A stretch of 64,000 bases of DNA from Bacillota bacterium (GCA_023391695.1 JAEWAK010000042.1:1-64000), one strand, 5' to 3'; positions 1 through 9,382 are shown, numbered from the stretch's first letter. The notes: generated by a model from the letters alone, not told the origin. Numbers and translations: made by a program.

Positions 1-164
1 ATAAGGGATATCCTTAACTAAAATAGCACTATTCAATGTTTTCAAAGTGCAAATAAATTTTTAAACTGCAAGATTTTGCAATATTACCAATTTAAATCAA
101 AAAGTAAGAACTTTTTCAGTGGCCTCCTTAGCAAAGTGTAAGCGGTGGGTTAGGGATATAACTT

Positions 165-285
165 TTCAGTCGGAGTTTATGCTTAGTTCATGCTCCGACT
201 GAAATACCTGCGTAGCAGGTATAAGGTTATGAGCAAGTAGCGGACCCTGAATAACCGCTTTGACTTCAAGTCAAAGCGGTTATTC
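165..285. repeat. Multi-hairpin intergenic repeat, copy 1
   Basis: Three consecutive inverted repeats are visible: 165-175 with 193-203; ATACCTGC (204-211) with GCAGGTAT (215-222); and a perfect 18-bp arm pair at 249-266 and 268-285 around a single C. The same order of modules, including GCAGGTATAAGGTTA and AGCGGACC, recurs near 41.9 kb and, inverted, near 45.5 and 39.5 kb. It lies downstream of the minus-strand reductase gene, so it may end or stabilise that transcript. Nothing recognisable was seen in 1-164. Confidence 0.75.
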
Positions 286-369
286 GCCTTCTGCTTTTCC
301 CGGCTCTACTCTATACATAGCTATACTGCTGTTAGCGAAGACCTTGCCCTCCGGCAATGTATCGCCACT

Positions 370-2844
370 TTATGATATAAAAAGGGACATATCGGATTCC
401 TCCGCATTGGCAAGCATGGCGGCTGCACCTCCCGGTTTTACACCATCAATTAATTCTTCCATTTTTATGCCCATGACATCCATACTCATAGTACAGGCAA
501 TCAGTTCGACCCCATTGTCAATGGAAGCCCGGATAAGGCTTTCCAGACTGTCAACATTCTTATTTTTCATTACCCTGCGGATCATTCTGGCGCCCATACC
601 TCCCATATTCATTTTGGATAAAGTTAATTTTTTACTGCCCTTTGGCATCATAAAGCCGAACATTTTACTGACTATATCTTTCTTTACGGTTATTTTCCCG
701 GGTTTTCTTAAAATATTCAGCCCCCAGAAAGTAAAGAACATACTGACCTTGCGTCCCATGGCGGCCGAAGCATTCGCTATGACAAAGGAGGCTATGGCTT
801 TATCCAGGTCCCCCGAAAATACAATAATATTCTTATTGTTGCCTTGTGACGGAATATCTTCGCAGTCCTTATTCTTTTCACTGTCTTCACAGCCCTTTTT
901 CAATGTGGCTTTTGTGATACCCTTATCGGAATCCATGCCAAGAAAAGTATTGCCGGTTCTTCTGCACCAGGCTTTCACGTCTGCCCCAAATGCCGGATCG
1001 GTGGCGGTAATTTCGACGATATCCCCTTCCTTAGCATTTTTTACAGTCTGGGATAATTTCATGACCGGACCGGGACATTGCAATCCGCAGGCATTGATTT
1101 CAATTTTGTCATTGAGCGGCTTATCAAGGTTTAAGGCTGCGGCTGTTAATTCCTCATCTTCCGCTATCCTGTCTTCTTCCCTGGTTACCATGGATATTTT
1201 ACCATAAATGCTGTTGTACAAACGGTAACCGCCGGACAGGTTATAACATTCAAATCCATGCTGCTTTAAAATACGGCAGGCCAGATAGCCCCTCAGTCCG
1301 ATCTGGCAGATTACGTATACCGGCCTGGATTTATTCAGATTCTTAAGGTTCTCCCGCAGTTCATCCAGGGGAATATTGATAAATCCATCAATGGTGCCGT
1401 TCTCATATTCCAGCCCGGTACGGATATCCAGCAAGGTAACACTGCCGTCCCTTGGCAATTGGTCCACATCATGCCAATGAAAGATTTTTACTTTATCGGT
1501 CAATATATTTTCAGCCGTGTACCCGGCCATATTTACCGGGTCCTTTGCCGAGGAATAAGGGGGTGCATAAGCAAGTTCAAGCCCTGTCAGGTCATACACC
1601 GTCATTCCGGCCCGGATAGCGGTTGCAAGTACGTCAAGCCTTTTATCCGTACCTTCATAGCCCACTGCCTGGGCTCCTAAGAGTTTTCCGTTCTCCTTCT
1701 CAAAAATAAGTTTTATGGACATATTCACTGCCCCGGGATAATAGGAAGCATGGGAATTGGACCAGGTAAATGATTTTTCATAATTTAAATTTAACTGTTT
1801 TGCCCTGGCTTCGGTTATGCCGGTAGTTGCAACGGTCAAATCAAAGCATTTTAATATTCCTGTTCCCTGGGTTCCGTCATAGGTACTTTCCACACCGCAG
1901 ATATGGTCGGCAGCAATCCTGCCCTGTTTATTGGCAGGACCGGCAAGGGGGATAAAACCGGCTTCCCCGGTAACAAAGTCCCTGATTTCAACTGCATCAC
2001 CGACAGCATAAATATCTTTATCCGAAGTCTGCATATGTTCATTGACCACGATTGCCCCCCTTGGATTAACGGCTAATCCGGCCTTTTTGGCAAGGGCACC
2101 ATCCGGTCTTACTCCCACGGACATAATAACCATATCCGTAACAATTTCCCCCTTCCCCAGGATTACTTTTAAACTATCTTCGAAATTACGGATTTCTCTT
2201 ACCCCGTCTTTTAAAATTAAATTAACTTCTTTGCTTCTCAGATGGTTATGCACATCCGCAGCCATATCCGAATCAAGAGGAGCAATCACATGGTCCGCAA
2301 ATTCGACCACCGTAACTTTAAGTCCGGCTTTATGAAGGTTTTCCGCCATCTCAATGCCGATATAACCTCCTCCTGCTACCACGGCACGATGTACTTCTTT
2401 CCTGCCGGTAAATTCCTTAATCCGGTAAGTATCCGGTATATTACGGAGGGTGAACACCTTCTCATTATCCGCACCTGGTATACTCAATCTGGCCGGTTGT
2501 GCTCCGGGAGATAATATTAACTTGTCAAAACTTTCTTCATAGGTCCGGCCGGTTTTTAAGTTTTTTACCGTTACGGTTTTATTAACGGTATCAATATCCG
2601 TAACCTCCTGTAATATCCTTACGTCTACCCGGAACCTTGCATGGAAACTCTCCGGAGTCTGTATGGTAAGAACTTCCTTCTCCGTAATATCACCGCCGAT
2701 ATAATAAGGCAGGCCGCAGTTGGCAAAGGAAATATACTCTCCGCGTTCAAACATAATAATTGCGGCATGCTCATCCAGCCTGCGAAGCCGTGCTGCAGCT
2801 GAAGCTCCCCCTGCCACTCCTCCAACTATTATAATTTTTCTCAT
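370..2844 (-). CDS. CoA-disulfide reductase-like fusion: FAD reductase, rhodanese, TusA and DsrE domains
   Basis: An 824-residue multidomain persulfide/disulfide reductase. Residues 1-445 form a flavin pyridine-nucleotide disulfide reductase with a FAD-binding GGVAGG motif at 8-13 and the CoA-disulfide reductase single cysteine Cys43 in FANCGLPYY. A rhodanese domain follows (about 455-550, Cys513), then a TusA/SirA domain (about 580-650, CPGP with Cys590) and a DsrE-like domain (about 672-824). Known relatives move sulfane sulfur or reduce persulfides and CoA disulfides; the exact substrate is inferred. ATG 2844 is chosen over an upstream in-frame ATG because AGGAG lies six bases before it. 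A hairpin leader shared with gpmA precedes the SD. Confidence 0.9.
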   Translation of the reverse strand: MRKIIIVGGVAGGASAAARLRRLDEHAAIIMFERGEYISFANCGLPYYIGGDITEKEVLTIQTPESFHARFRVDVRILQEVTDIDTVNKTVTVKNLKTGRTYEESFDKLILSPGAQPARLSIPGADNEKVFTLRNIPDTYRIKEFTGRKEVHRAVVAGGGYIGIEMAENLHKAGLKVTVVEFADHVIAPLDSDMAADVHNHLRSKEVNLILKDGVREIRNFEDSLKVILGKGEIVTDMVIMSVGVRPDGALAKKAGLAVNPRGAIVVNEHMQTSDKDIYAVGDAVEIRDFVTGEAGFIPLAGPANKQGRIAADHICGVESTYDGTQGTGILKCFDLTVATTGITEARAKQLNLNYEKSFTWSNSHASYYPGAVNMSIKLIFEKENGKLLGAQAVGYEGTDKRLDVLATAIRAGMTVYDLTGLELAYAPPYSSAKDPVNMAGYTAENILTDKVKIFHWHDVDQLPRDGSVTLLDIRTGLEYENGTIDGFINIPLDELRENLKNLNKSRPVYVICQIGLRGYLACRILKQHGFECYNLSGGYRLYNSIYGKISMVTREEDRIAEDEELTAAALNLDKPLNDKIEINACGLQCPGPVMKLSQTVKNAKEGDIVEITATDPAFGADVKAWCRRTGNTFLGMDSDKGITKATLKKGCEDSEKNKDCEDIPSQGNNKNIIVFSGDLDKAIASFVIANASAAMGRKVSMFFTFWGLNILRKPGKITVKKDIVSKMFGFMMPKGSKKLTLSKMNMGGMGARMIRRVMKNKNVDSLESLIRASIDNGVELIACTMSMDVMGIKMEELIDGVKPGGAAAMLANAEESDMSLFIS

Positions 2845-2847
2845 CTT

Positions 2848-2880
2848 AACTCCTATCTGTGCGCTTTGGCGCACGTACTA
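2848..2880 (-). promoter_or_regulatory. Hairpin plus SD leader, copy A
   Basis: Read on the minus strand, GTGCGC and GCGCAC form a short hairpin followed directly by CAGATAGGAGTTAA and the ATG at 2844. About 33 bases match the leader of gpmA (12266-12298) with only two differences, in the loop. A hairpin touching the SD could affect translation, but this is inference. Confidence 0.55.
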
Positions 2881-2932
2881 AAATTTCTGATATTTTTATC
2901 ACGAATATTATGTAAGAATAATAGCATTCTGG

Positions 2933-2963
2933 CAAAAAAATAACTGTGACTGTGTCACAGTTA
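2933..2963 (-). terminator. Rho-independent terminator of the hydrogenase gene
   Basis: TAACTGTGAC (2941-2950) and GTCACAGTTA (2954-2963) form a perfect 10-bp stem with a 3-base loop. On the minus strand a run of seven T follows (2934-2940). The hydrogenase stop codon (2961-2963) lies inside the stem. Confidence 0.85.
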
Positions 2964-4199
2964 AAAATCCCTGGTAAAAATATCGCTGTGTTCCAACAGG
3001 CTTTCTACGGTATCAAAACCAAGCCGGTGAAGCAATTCGATCACATATGGATTGTCTATGGGAGTCGGGTAGGTTGCGGCCTCCCCGTAATCATTCACGT
3101 GCCTCCTGCCCTCATGGCGGTCTATCATGACTTTTGGGCCCCCGACACACCCGCCGACACATCCCATTCCTTCAAAAAAGTTCGCAGTGGTTTTTCCTTC
3201 CTTTAGCTGGTCGATCATTTCACGGCAGGCTGGTACCCCGTCGGCCTGCCTGGTCTTTACGGTAATTTCCCTGTGGGGATTCAGCCTTTCCACGGTTTTT
3301 TGCACGGCTTCGCTTACTCCTCCGGTTCGGGCATAGATTCTTCCTGCCCTTGAGGAATGGTCTTTCTCACTCTCTTCCAGCTCAGAGGGGTCTATCCCCG
3401 CAAATTCAAAAATATCCTGTACTTCCTGAAAGGTAAGGACATAATCCACGGCATCCGCGATATCCTTCTCTCTGGCTTCCGCCTTTTTGGCAAGGCAGGG
3501 CCCTACAAATATGGTAACCGCATCCGGATGCAGTACTTTAATCGTTCTTCCGCTGGCCACCATAGGAGATACCGCTCCGGGAACATGAGGCATCAATTCC
3601 TTGTATACTTTACGGATCATTCCAATCCACATAGGGCAGCAGCAGCTGGTTAACTGATAATCCGTTTCACTAATAATATTTTTATCAAATTCCAAGGCTT
3701 CTTTTAAGGTTAGGATATCCGCAAACAGGGCAACTTCGATCATACCCGCAAACCCGAGTTTTTTAAAGGCCGTACGGAGCTTACCGGGAGTGACCTCTTT
3801 ACTGAACTGGCCTAAAAATGCCGGGGCAATTAAAGCATAAACCGGGCCCTTGGCACTGCGAAGGGCATCCAGGGCGGGAAGGATATCCCTGCTGGCAGTT
3901 AATTTCTCCGATTTGCAGTTATCGATACAGGCATAACAGCCCGTACAAAGATCCTTATCTATGATGATTCTTCCTTCCTTATCCTTTGTGATTGCATCAA
4001 AAATACAGCTTTCGGAACAGGCAGTCGGCCGGTCGGGAGGGCAGTTGCAGTTACCGATTCTGATAACCGGAGCGTATTTGCCCGGGTTTAATAAACAGTC
4101 CAGATGATGTGGATCATAATCCTGTATCTGTTTAAGTTTTGCCGGATCTTCCAACGCATCCTTTAAAAGCCTGCGGTACAGTTCTTCAAATGTTGTCAT
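2961..4199 (-). CDS. [FeFe] hydrogenase, group B-like
   Basis: A 412-residue iron-only hydrogenase catalytic protein. Cys residues at 51, 53, 61, 65 and 85, 88, 91, 95 make a two-[4Fe-4S] ferredoxin-like domain. The H-cluster motifs follow: L1 TSCCCPMW (Cys186-188), L2 VGPCLAKK (Cys235) and L3 EGMGCVGGCVGG (Cys347, Cys351). The additional Cys in L1 and the short N-terminus resemble group B enzymes such as C. pasteurianum CpIII rather than group A. It should exchange electrons with ferredoxin and H2 in the cytoplasm; direction is not readable from sequence. ATG 4199 follows a GGAGG site. A ferredoxin gene lies divergently upstream. No maturation genes (hydEFG) are in the window. Confidence 0.88.
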   Translation of the reverse strand: MTTFEELYRRLLKDALEDPAKLKQIQDYDPHHLDCLLNPGKYAPVIRIGNCNCPPDRPTACSESCIFDAITKDKEGRIIIDKDLCTGCYACIDNCKSEKLTASRDILPALDALRSAKGPVYALIAPAFLGQFSKEVTPGKLRTAFKKLGFAGMIEVALFADILTLKEALEFDKNIISETDYQLTSCCCPMWIGMIRKVYKELMPHVPGAVSPMVASGRTIKVLHPDAVTIFVGPCLAKKAEAREKDIADAVDYVLTFQEVQDIFEFAGIDPSELEESEKDHSSRAGRIYARTGGVSEAVQKTVERLNPHREITVKTRQADGVPACREMIDQLKEGKTTANFFEGMGCVGGCVGGPKVMIDRHEGRRHVNDYGEAATYPTPIDNPYVIELLHRLGFDTVESLLEHSDIFTRDF

Positions 4200-4553
4200 A
4201 CTTTATTCCTCCTAAATTCCATGCATGTTATATCCTGAACCTAAACCCGGCTCAGGCTCTTGTTGCTCCAGTCGGAACCGGCAAACAAGCTTGCTATTCC
4301 TCGTTCCGCTTTCATTCTATCATAAATTTTGGTAAAGCTTAATCATTATTATGGACTATCTCATATTATATCTGTTTTTACAAATTTTATCAGAATTTAC
4401 ATATTCTATTAATTGTAAATAATAGTGAAATCTGATAAAATTATGTTGCAAATCGCAAATTATATCGAATTTTGTCATTTGCAAAATGCCATTTTTGATG
4501 AGGAGTTAAGCCAACAGCATATGGCAAATAAAAATTAAATGGAGGATTCAATC
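4200..4553. other. Divergent intergenic region
   Basis: About 350 bases between the hydrogenase (minus) and ferredoxin (plus) genes. It holds a hairpin-rich stretch at about 4225-4315 (for example CTGAACCTAAACCCGGCTCAG) and an AT-rich part at 4370-4500 that probably contains both promoters. No gene or convincing -35/-10 pair was identified. Confidence 0.5.
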
Positions 4554-4745
4554 ATGAAAGCAGTAATTGCAAAAAAAGGCTGTAATGGATGTGGCCTGTG
4601 CACAGATATTTGTCCATCGGTATTTCGGATGACTAATAAAGCATATGCCGAAGTTTATGCGGACGAGGTACTAAAAAAAGATGTAAAAGATGCCAGGCTG
4701 GCAGAGGAAAACTGTCCGGTTTCCATTATATCCGTCAATGAATAA
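4554..4745 (+). CDS. Ferredoxin, single [4Fe-4S] cluster
   Basis: A 63-residue ferredoxin with one cluster motif, C10-x2-C13-x2-C16-x3-C20P, plus a late Cys in ENCPVSII. The CxxCxxCxxxCP pattern with a distant Cys is typical of small monocluster ferredoxins. ATG 4554 is chosen because GGAGG at 4541-4545 precedes it; the ATG at 4539 overlaps that site. It stands divergently from the hydrogenase and is a possible partner for it, which is inference from position. Confidence 0.88.
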   Translation: MKAVIAKKGCNGCGLCTDICPSVFRMTNKAYAEVYADEVLKKDVKDARLAEENCPVSIISVNE

Positions 4746-4868
4746 CCTGGGGAATTGAGTCCGGTTCCTTCCATTAAATACATACGGCAAAAAGTCCACC
4801 GCTACTTACCAGAAGTTTGGATGCCGATTATTGATAAACAATCATACATAAACACAGACTTTAAAGCA

Positions 4869-4940
4869 TGAGCCTGTTAAAAGAAATACTTCCTGCCTTC
4901 ACCGGTATGCGGGCAAAGTCCTTTTCTTTCTAACAGGCTC
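4869..4940. terminator. Bidirectional terminator between ferredoxin and sufU
   Basis: GAGCCTGTTA (4870 region) pairs with TAACAGGCTC (4931-4940), and further pairing of AAAGA with TCTTT lies just inside. It lies between two convergent genes and could end both. Confidence 0.65.
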
Positions 4941-4952
4941 TTAATTATAAAT

Positions 4953-5423
4953 TTATATATTCCCGGACTCCGATGTCCGTATTCCGTGATGATCCCCGCC
5001 GGTATCCGCACATTCCTTAAGGGTGTGCCAGCCCAGAACCGCACATTTTACCCTGGCAGGCATATGGGATATATCTTTCAGTGCAATAGCATCTTCTAAT
5101 GCCTCCAGTTTTTCCTCCTCGGTTACCTCATGTTTTATCATCCCAAAAAAAAGATCCGCAAGCTCCATTGCTTCTTCCATTGGCTTACCTTTAATTAAAT
5201 CAATCATAATGGATGCGGATGCCTGGGATATGGCGCAGCCTTTTCCCGTATAACCGGCATCGATGATTACTCCGTCTTTCATACGCAGTTCCAATTCAAT
5301 TTCATCCCCGCAGCTTGGATTTACCCCGTTTCGTTTTACTGTCGGGTCTTCGATATGGTGCTTGTTGCGTTTGGAATTGGTATGCTCCTGCAATACTTCC
5401 GTATAGATTTGTTCAATTCCCAT
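4953..5423 (-). CDS. sufU: SufU, zinc-dependent sulfurtransferase of Fe-S assembly
   Basis: A 156-residue IscU/SufU-fold protein. Cys38, Asp40, Cys63 and Cys127 match the zinc ligands of Firmicute SufU (NPSCGDE, GKGCAIS, RVKCAVLGW). In the family it takes persulfide sulfur from SufS and passes it to the SufBCD scaffold. It is the last gene of the operon, overlapping sufS by 11 bases, with GGAGG before its ATG. Confidence 0.93.
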   Translation of the reverse strand: MGIEQIYTEVLQEHTNSKRNKHHIEDPTVKRNGVNPSCGDEIELELRMKDGVIIDAGYTGKGCAISQASASIMIDLIKGKPMEEAMELADLFFGMIKHEVTEEEKLEALEDAIALKDISHMPARVKCAVLGWHTLKECADTGGDHHGIRTSESGNI

Positions 5424-6642
5424 AACCCAGCCACCTCCTTACTTTTTTCAGACTTTGGATAAATATATCAATCTCTTCTTTTGTGTTGTAAAAATAAAAA
5501 CTGATCCTGCAGGTTGCGGCTGCCCCCATATATTTCATAAGAGGCTGTGCGCAGTGGTGGCCTGCCCTTATCGCAATCCCGTCCGCATCCAGGATGGATG
5601 CCGTATCGTGGGGATGCACCCCTTCCACATTAAAGGAAATAACACCGCACCTGTCCTTTACAGCGGCTGTTTCACCGTATATTTTAACCGCCGGAACCGT
5701 TGCTAACTGCTGCAGGGCATATCCGGTCAATTCTTCCTCAATATTCTGTATGGTATCATATCCGACTTGATTCAGATAACGGATGGCTTCCGCCAGTCCT
5801 ACGGCACCGCCTACATTCGGCGTCCCTGCTTCAAATTTATTCGGGAGAGGTGCAAAAGTTGCCTCCTGTTCATAAACATATTCAATCATTTCACCTCCGG
5901 TGAGAAAAGGAGGCATATCATTTAACAGCTTTTCCTTTCCATACAGTACACCGATCCCCATGGGTCCTAACATCTTATGACCGGAAAATACAAGAAAATC
6001 CACGTCTGATTTTTTTACGTCCACCGGGTAATGGGGAACCCCCTGGGCACTGTCTACCACAACCACCGCACCTACACCATGGGCTTTTTTGATGATTTTT
6101 TCTATGGGATGAATGGTCCCTAAAACATTGGAGACATGGGCAACGGATACGATTTTTGTACGCTCTGTTATCTTCTTTTCCACATCTTCTTCCAATATAT
6201 GACCGGCATGGTCCAGATAAAGATAGGTAAGCACCGCACCTTTTTCTTTTGCAACCTGCTGCCAGGGAATAATATTGCTGTGGTGTTCGGATATGGCTAT
6301 CACAATTTCATCCCCTGCCTCTAAAACAGACCTGCCGTAACTGTATGCAATCAAATTCAAAGCTTCCGTTGTATTCCTGGTAAAAATGACCTCTTGGGGA
6401 CTTCCGGCATGTATAAATTCTGCCGTGACATTACGGGCTTCTTCATATACATCCGTCGCTTCCACACTCAGGCGGTATAAACCCCGGTAGGGATTGGCAT
6501 TATGTTTTCTATAGTATTCTTCCACTGCCTGAATTACGGAATCGGGTTTCTGGCTGGTTGCGGCATTATCCAGATAGACCAGCGGCTTATCATGGAATGT
6601 ACTACTAAGTACCGGAAAATCACTTCTGAATCGATTTAACAT
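5413..6642 (-). CDS. sufS: SufS, cysteine desulfurase
   Basis: A 409-residue PLP-dependent group II cysteine desulfurase giving alanine and a protein persulfide. Visible are the PLP lysine in FSGHKMLGPMG and the catalytic Cys in the C-terminal RAGHHCAQPLM loop. Length is normal for SufS. It overlaps sufD upstream by 23 bases and sufU downstream by 11, indicating translational coupling. Confidence 0.95.
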   Translation of the reverse strand: MLNRFRSDFPVLSSTFHDKPLVYLDNAATSQKPDSVIQAVEEYYRKHNANPYRGLYRLSVEATDVYEEARNVTAEFIHAGSPQEVIFTRNTTEALNLIAYSYGRSVLEAGDEIVIAISEHHSNIIPWQQVAKEKGAVLTYLYLDHAGHILEEDVEKKITERTKIVSVAHVSNVLGTIHPIEKIIKKAHGVGAVVVVDSAQGVPHYPVDVKKSDVDFLVFSGHKMLGPMGIGVLYGKEKLLNDMPPFLTGGEMIEYVYEQEATFAPLPNKFEAGTPNVGGAVGLAEAIRYLNQVGYDTIQNIEEELTGYALQQLATVPAVKIYGETAAVKDRCGVISFNVEGVHPHDTASILDADGIAIRAGHHCAQPLMKYMGAAATCRISFYFYNTKEEIDIFIQSLKKVRRWLGYGN

Positions 6643-7768
6643 GGCTTAACCTCTCTTTCACATAATCTTTTATCCCCTCCTGTACCGAAGTATATGGGAT
6701 TTTTCCAATAACAGGTTCAAACCAGGCTTCAATTATCAATTTTTTGGCAGATAACTCATCCAGACCCCTGGACATCATATAAAACAACTGATTTTCATCA
6801 ATTTTACCGCTGTTGGCAGCATGTTTGCCTTCTACATTCTCTTCCCCGCACAGGATTAATGGTGCCGAAACATTTTTAATCCTGGGGCTGAATAATAAGG
6901 TATATTCCGTTTCATGGCCTGCGGCGCCGGACGCCCCTTTTTTAAAGTCCAGCGTACCCCTGAATTTTTTACTGCTTTCATCCAGGAGTGCCCCGTTTAA
7001 AATCAATTCACTGCGTGTCAGCCTGCCAATATGATTCACTACATAATTAAAATCCAGGGAACGGTTCTTATCACCAAAATAAATGGTATTAATGTCAATA
7101 TTACTGTAATCCCCGGTCAAATCGGCATGTAACCCGTTAATTACCTTACATCCTCCCAGCTCTCCCTGGACGAAATTAATTTTTCCGCCCTCCGAAAGTT
7201 TGGCACCAATATTATTGAAATGAACCGCCCTTTCATTCAGCAATTGGATCTGAATAAGGTTAATAACCGCATTTTCCCCTGCATAAAGATAGGTTAAACC
7301 GTCATGAAAAACCGGCCCATCTTCCTCCCCCCGATAAACTGTCACAACCGTTACTTCACTGTTCTCTTCCGCTATAATATGATTTAAATCTACAACCGTA
7401 GAATTTTCTTCATCCAATTCATATTCCAGATAAACCGGTTCTTCCACCTTCCTCCCGGCAGGCACCCTTATGGAAAACCCACAGTTTCTGTGAACCTTAC
7501 TAAACTGCACTGCCTCCGCTCCCACACCGGTATCAATGGATGAAAACGTATCCAGGAATGGAAACAAATCCAGGGATGAAAACAAATCCGTTTCACCCAT
7601 ACTGTTTTTAAAGGAAATTCCTTCTAATAATTCTGCCTTGGACCTGACAGGATTTTTAGTATATTCCTTAATATCCGGTATATTATCCTGTATGGATATA
7701 TCATTAACACCCAGCCAGCTCCAGGTTCTGACCGGTAATTTATTTAAATTATTTAATTCCAATTTCAT
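6620..7768 (-). CDS. sufD: SufD, Fe-S scaffold subunit
   Basis: A 382-residue SufD/SufB-family beta-helix protein. The C-terminal part contains the family pattern KHAANSGKIDENQLFYMMSR. It pairs with SufB and SufC in the scaffold complex that builds [4Fe-4S] clusters. ATG 7768 follows GGAGG. A gap of about 185 bases to sufB holds only short A/T-rich inverted repeats. Confidence 0.93.
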   Translation of the reverse strand: MKLELNNLNKLPVRTWSWLGVNDISIQDNIPDIKEYTKNPVRSKAELLEGISFKNSMGETDLFSSLDLFPFLDTFSSIDTGVGAEAVQFSKVHRNCGFSIRVPAGRKVEEPVYLEYELDEENSTVVDLNHIIAEENSEVTVVTVYRGEEDGPVFHDGLTYLYAGENAVINLIQIQLLNERAVHFNNIGAKLSEGGKINFVQGELGGCKVINGLHADLTGDYSNIDINTIYFGDKNRSLDFNYVVNHIGRLTRSELILNGALLDESSKKFRGTLDFKKGASGAAGHETEYTLLFSPRIKNVSAPLILCGEENVEGKHAANSGKIDENQLFYMMSRGLDELSAKKLIIEAWFEPVIGKIPYTSVQEGIKDYVKERLSHVKSIQK

Positions 7769-7953
7769 ATCCCAACCTCCTTTTATAACGTATACCTATG
7801 GAAACTTCTATAACCTGCTTTAGATATTTCATATGCTGTCCAAATAACTTCCGCACATTTTCGCAATATCCTATGATAGACAGAAAATGCTCATACTTAA
7901 AATTAAGCATATGAAATACCTCCTCCAACTTAAAAGCTGCCAGGATCGATCCC

Positions 7954-9369
7954 CTATCCTATACTGCCTTCCATCTCCAGCTGGATTAAGTGATTCATTT
8001 CAACCGCATATTCCAAAGGCAGTTCCTTGGCTATCGGTTCCGCAAAGCCGCCCACTATCATAGCTCTGGCTTCCGTTTCACTCATCCCGCGGCTCATAAG
8101 ATAAAAAATGGTATCATCGCTGATTCTGCCGATTTTGGCTTCATGGCCTATATCCACTTCATCATTTCGGATATCCATAACGGGTATGGTATCGGACCTT
8201 GAATCGCTGTCTAACATCAGGGATTCGCAGGATACGGAGGATTTACTGAAACTTGCTTTACTGTCTATCTTTACCGAACTGCGGAAAGTACAGCAACCGC
8301 CGCCTTTGGATATGGATTTGGCATTCATGTGGGATGAAGTATGGGGTGCCCCGTGTACTACTTTCACTCCCGTATCCAGGTTCTGTCCTTTTCCCGCAAA
8401 GGTAATACCGGTATATTCCATCTTGGAATTTTCCCCTTTTAATATGGTCATGGGGTAAAGACAGGAAACGTGGGAACCAAAGGAACCGGATACCCACTCC
8501 ATGGTTCCGCCCTTTTCCACCAAAGCCCGCTTTGTATTTAAATTGTACATGTTCTTGGACCAGTTCTCTATGGTCGAATACCTTAACCTGGCATTTTCCC
8601 CTACAAATAATTCAACACAGCCCGCATGCAGATTGGCAACATTATACTTTGGGGCAGAACATCCTTCAATAAAATGGAGGGTAGCACCTTTATCCACTAT
8701 GATTAAAGTATGTTCAAACTGTCCTGCCCCGGGGGCATTAAGACGGAAATAGGATTGGAGCGGTATCTCCACGGAGATGCCGGGCGGGACATATACAAAG
8801 GAGCCGCCGGACCATACGGCACCGTGGAGAGCCGCAAATTTATGGTCCCCCGGCGTAACCAGCTTCATGAAACGTTCCCGTACCATGTCTTCGTGTTCAC
8901 GGAGCGCACTTTCCATATCCGTATAGATAACACCCAGGCTCTTAACCTCCTCCCGTATGTTATGGTACACTACTTCGGAATCATATTGGGCTCCTACACC
9001 GGCCAGGGAAGTTCTCTCCGCCTGTGGTATTCCCAGCCTTTCAAAGGTGTTTTTTATATCCTCCGGCACTTCTTCCCAGGTAGCCTGCATTTTGGTATTG
9101 GGACGGACATAGGTCACAATGTCATTCATATTTAATCCGTCCAGGCTGGGCCCCCATTTAGGAAGCTCCGTGCTGTTGTAAGTTTTCAGGGAACTCTGCC
9201 TGAATTCCCTCATCCACTTCGGATCATTCTTTTCTAAGGATATGGAATTCACGATTCCGGATGTAAGTCCTTTTCCTGCCAAAAAGGACGGCTTTACCTC
9301 GTCTTTGATATCATAAATGGTACGGTCTATATCTTCAACATATGTTTTGTTCTTTTCTGAGACTTCCAT
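7954..9369 (-). CDS. sufB: SufB, Fe-S scaffold subunit
   Basis: A 471-residue SufB. Recognisable parts are the central beta-helix (GCSAPKYNVANLHAGCVELF), the TSSHMNAKSISKGGG stretch and the C-terminal DEVDIGHEAKIGRI region typical of SufB. It is the scaffold subunit on which clusters form with SufC and SufD. The first in-frame start at 9393 is rejected in favour of ATG 9369, which has AAGGAG nine bases upstream. Confidence 0.95.
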   Translation of the reverse strand: MEVSEKNKTYVEDIDRTIYDIKDEVKPSFLAGKGLTSGIVNSISLEKNDPKWMREFRQSSLKTYNSTELPKWGPSLDGLNMNDIVTYVRPNTKMQATWEEVPEDIKNTFERLGIPQAERTSLAGVGAQYDSEVVYHNIREEVKSLGVIYTDMESALREHEDMVRERFMKLVTPGDHKFAALHGAVWSGGSFVYVPPGISVEIPLQSYFRLNAPGAGQFEHTLIIVDKGATLHFIEGCSAPKYNVANLHAGCVELFVGENARLRYSTIENWSKNMYNLNTKRALVEKGGTMEWVSGSFGSHVSCLYPMTILKGENSKMEYTGITFAGKGQNLDTGVKVVHGAPHTSSHMNAKSISKGGGCCTFRSSVKIDSKASFSKSSVSCESLMLDSDSRSDTIPVMDIRNDEVDIGHEAKIGRISDDTIFYLMSRGMSETEARAMIVGGFAEPIAKELPLEYAVEMNHLIQLEMEGSIG

Positions 9370-9382
9370 ACTGCTGCTCCTT

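Noticed and set aside
285..369. In-frame open extension of 28 codons after the stop of the reductase fusion
   Set aside because: The frame stays open through the repeat edge, but such a length is expected by chance and no readthrough signal is seen.
260..1207. 315-codon open frame on the plus strand
   Set aside because: It is antisense to the reductase fusion, has no ribosome site and its composition mirrors the real gene.
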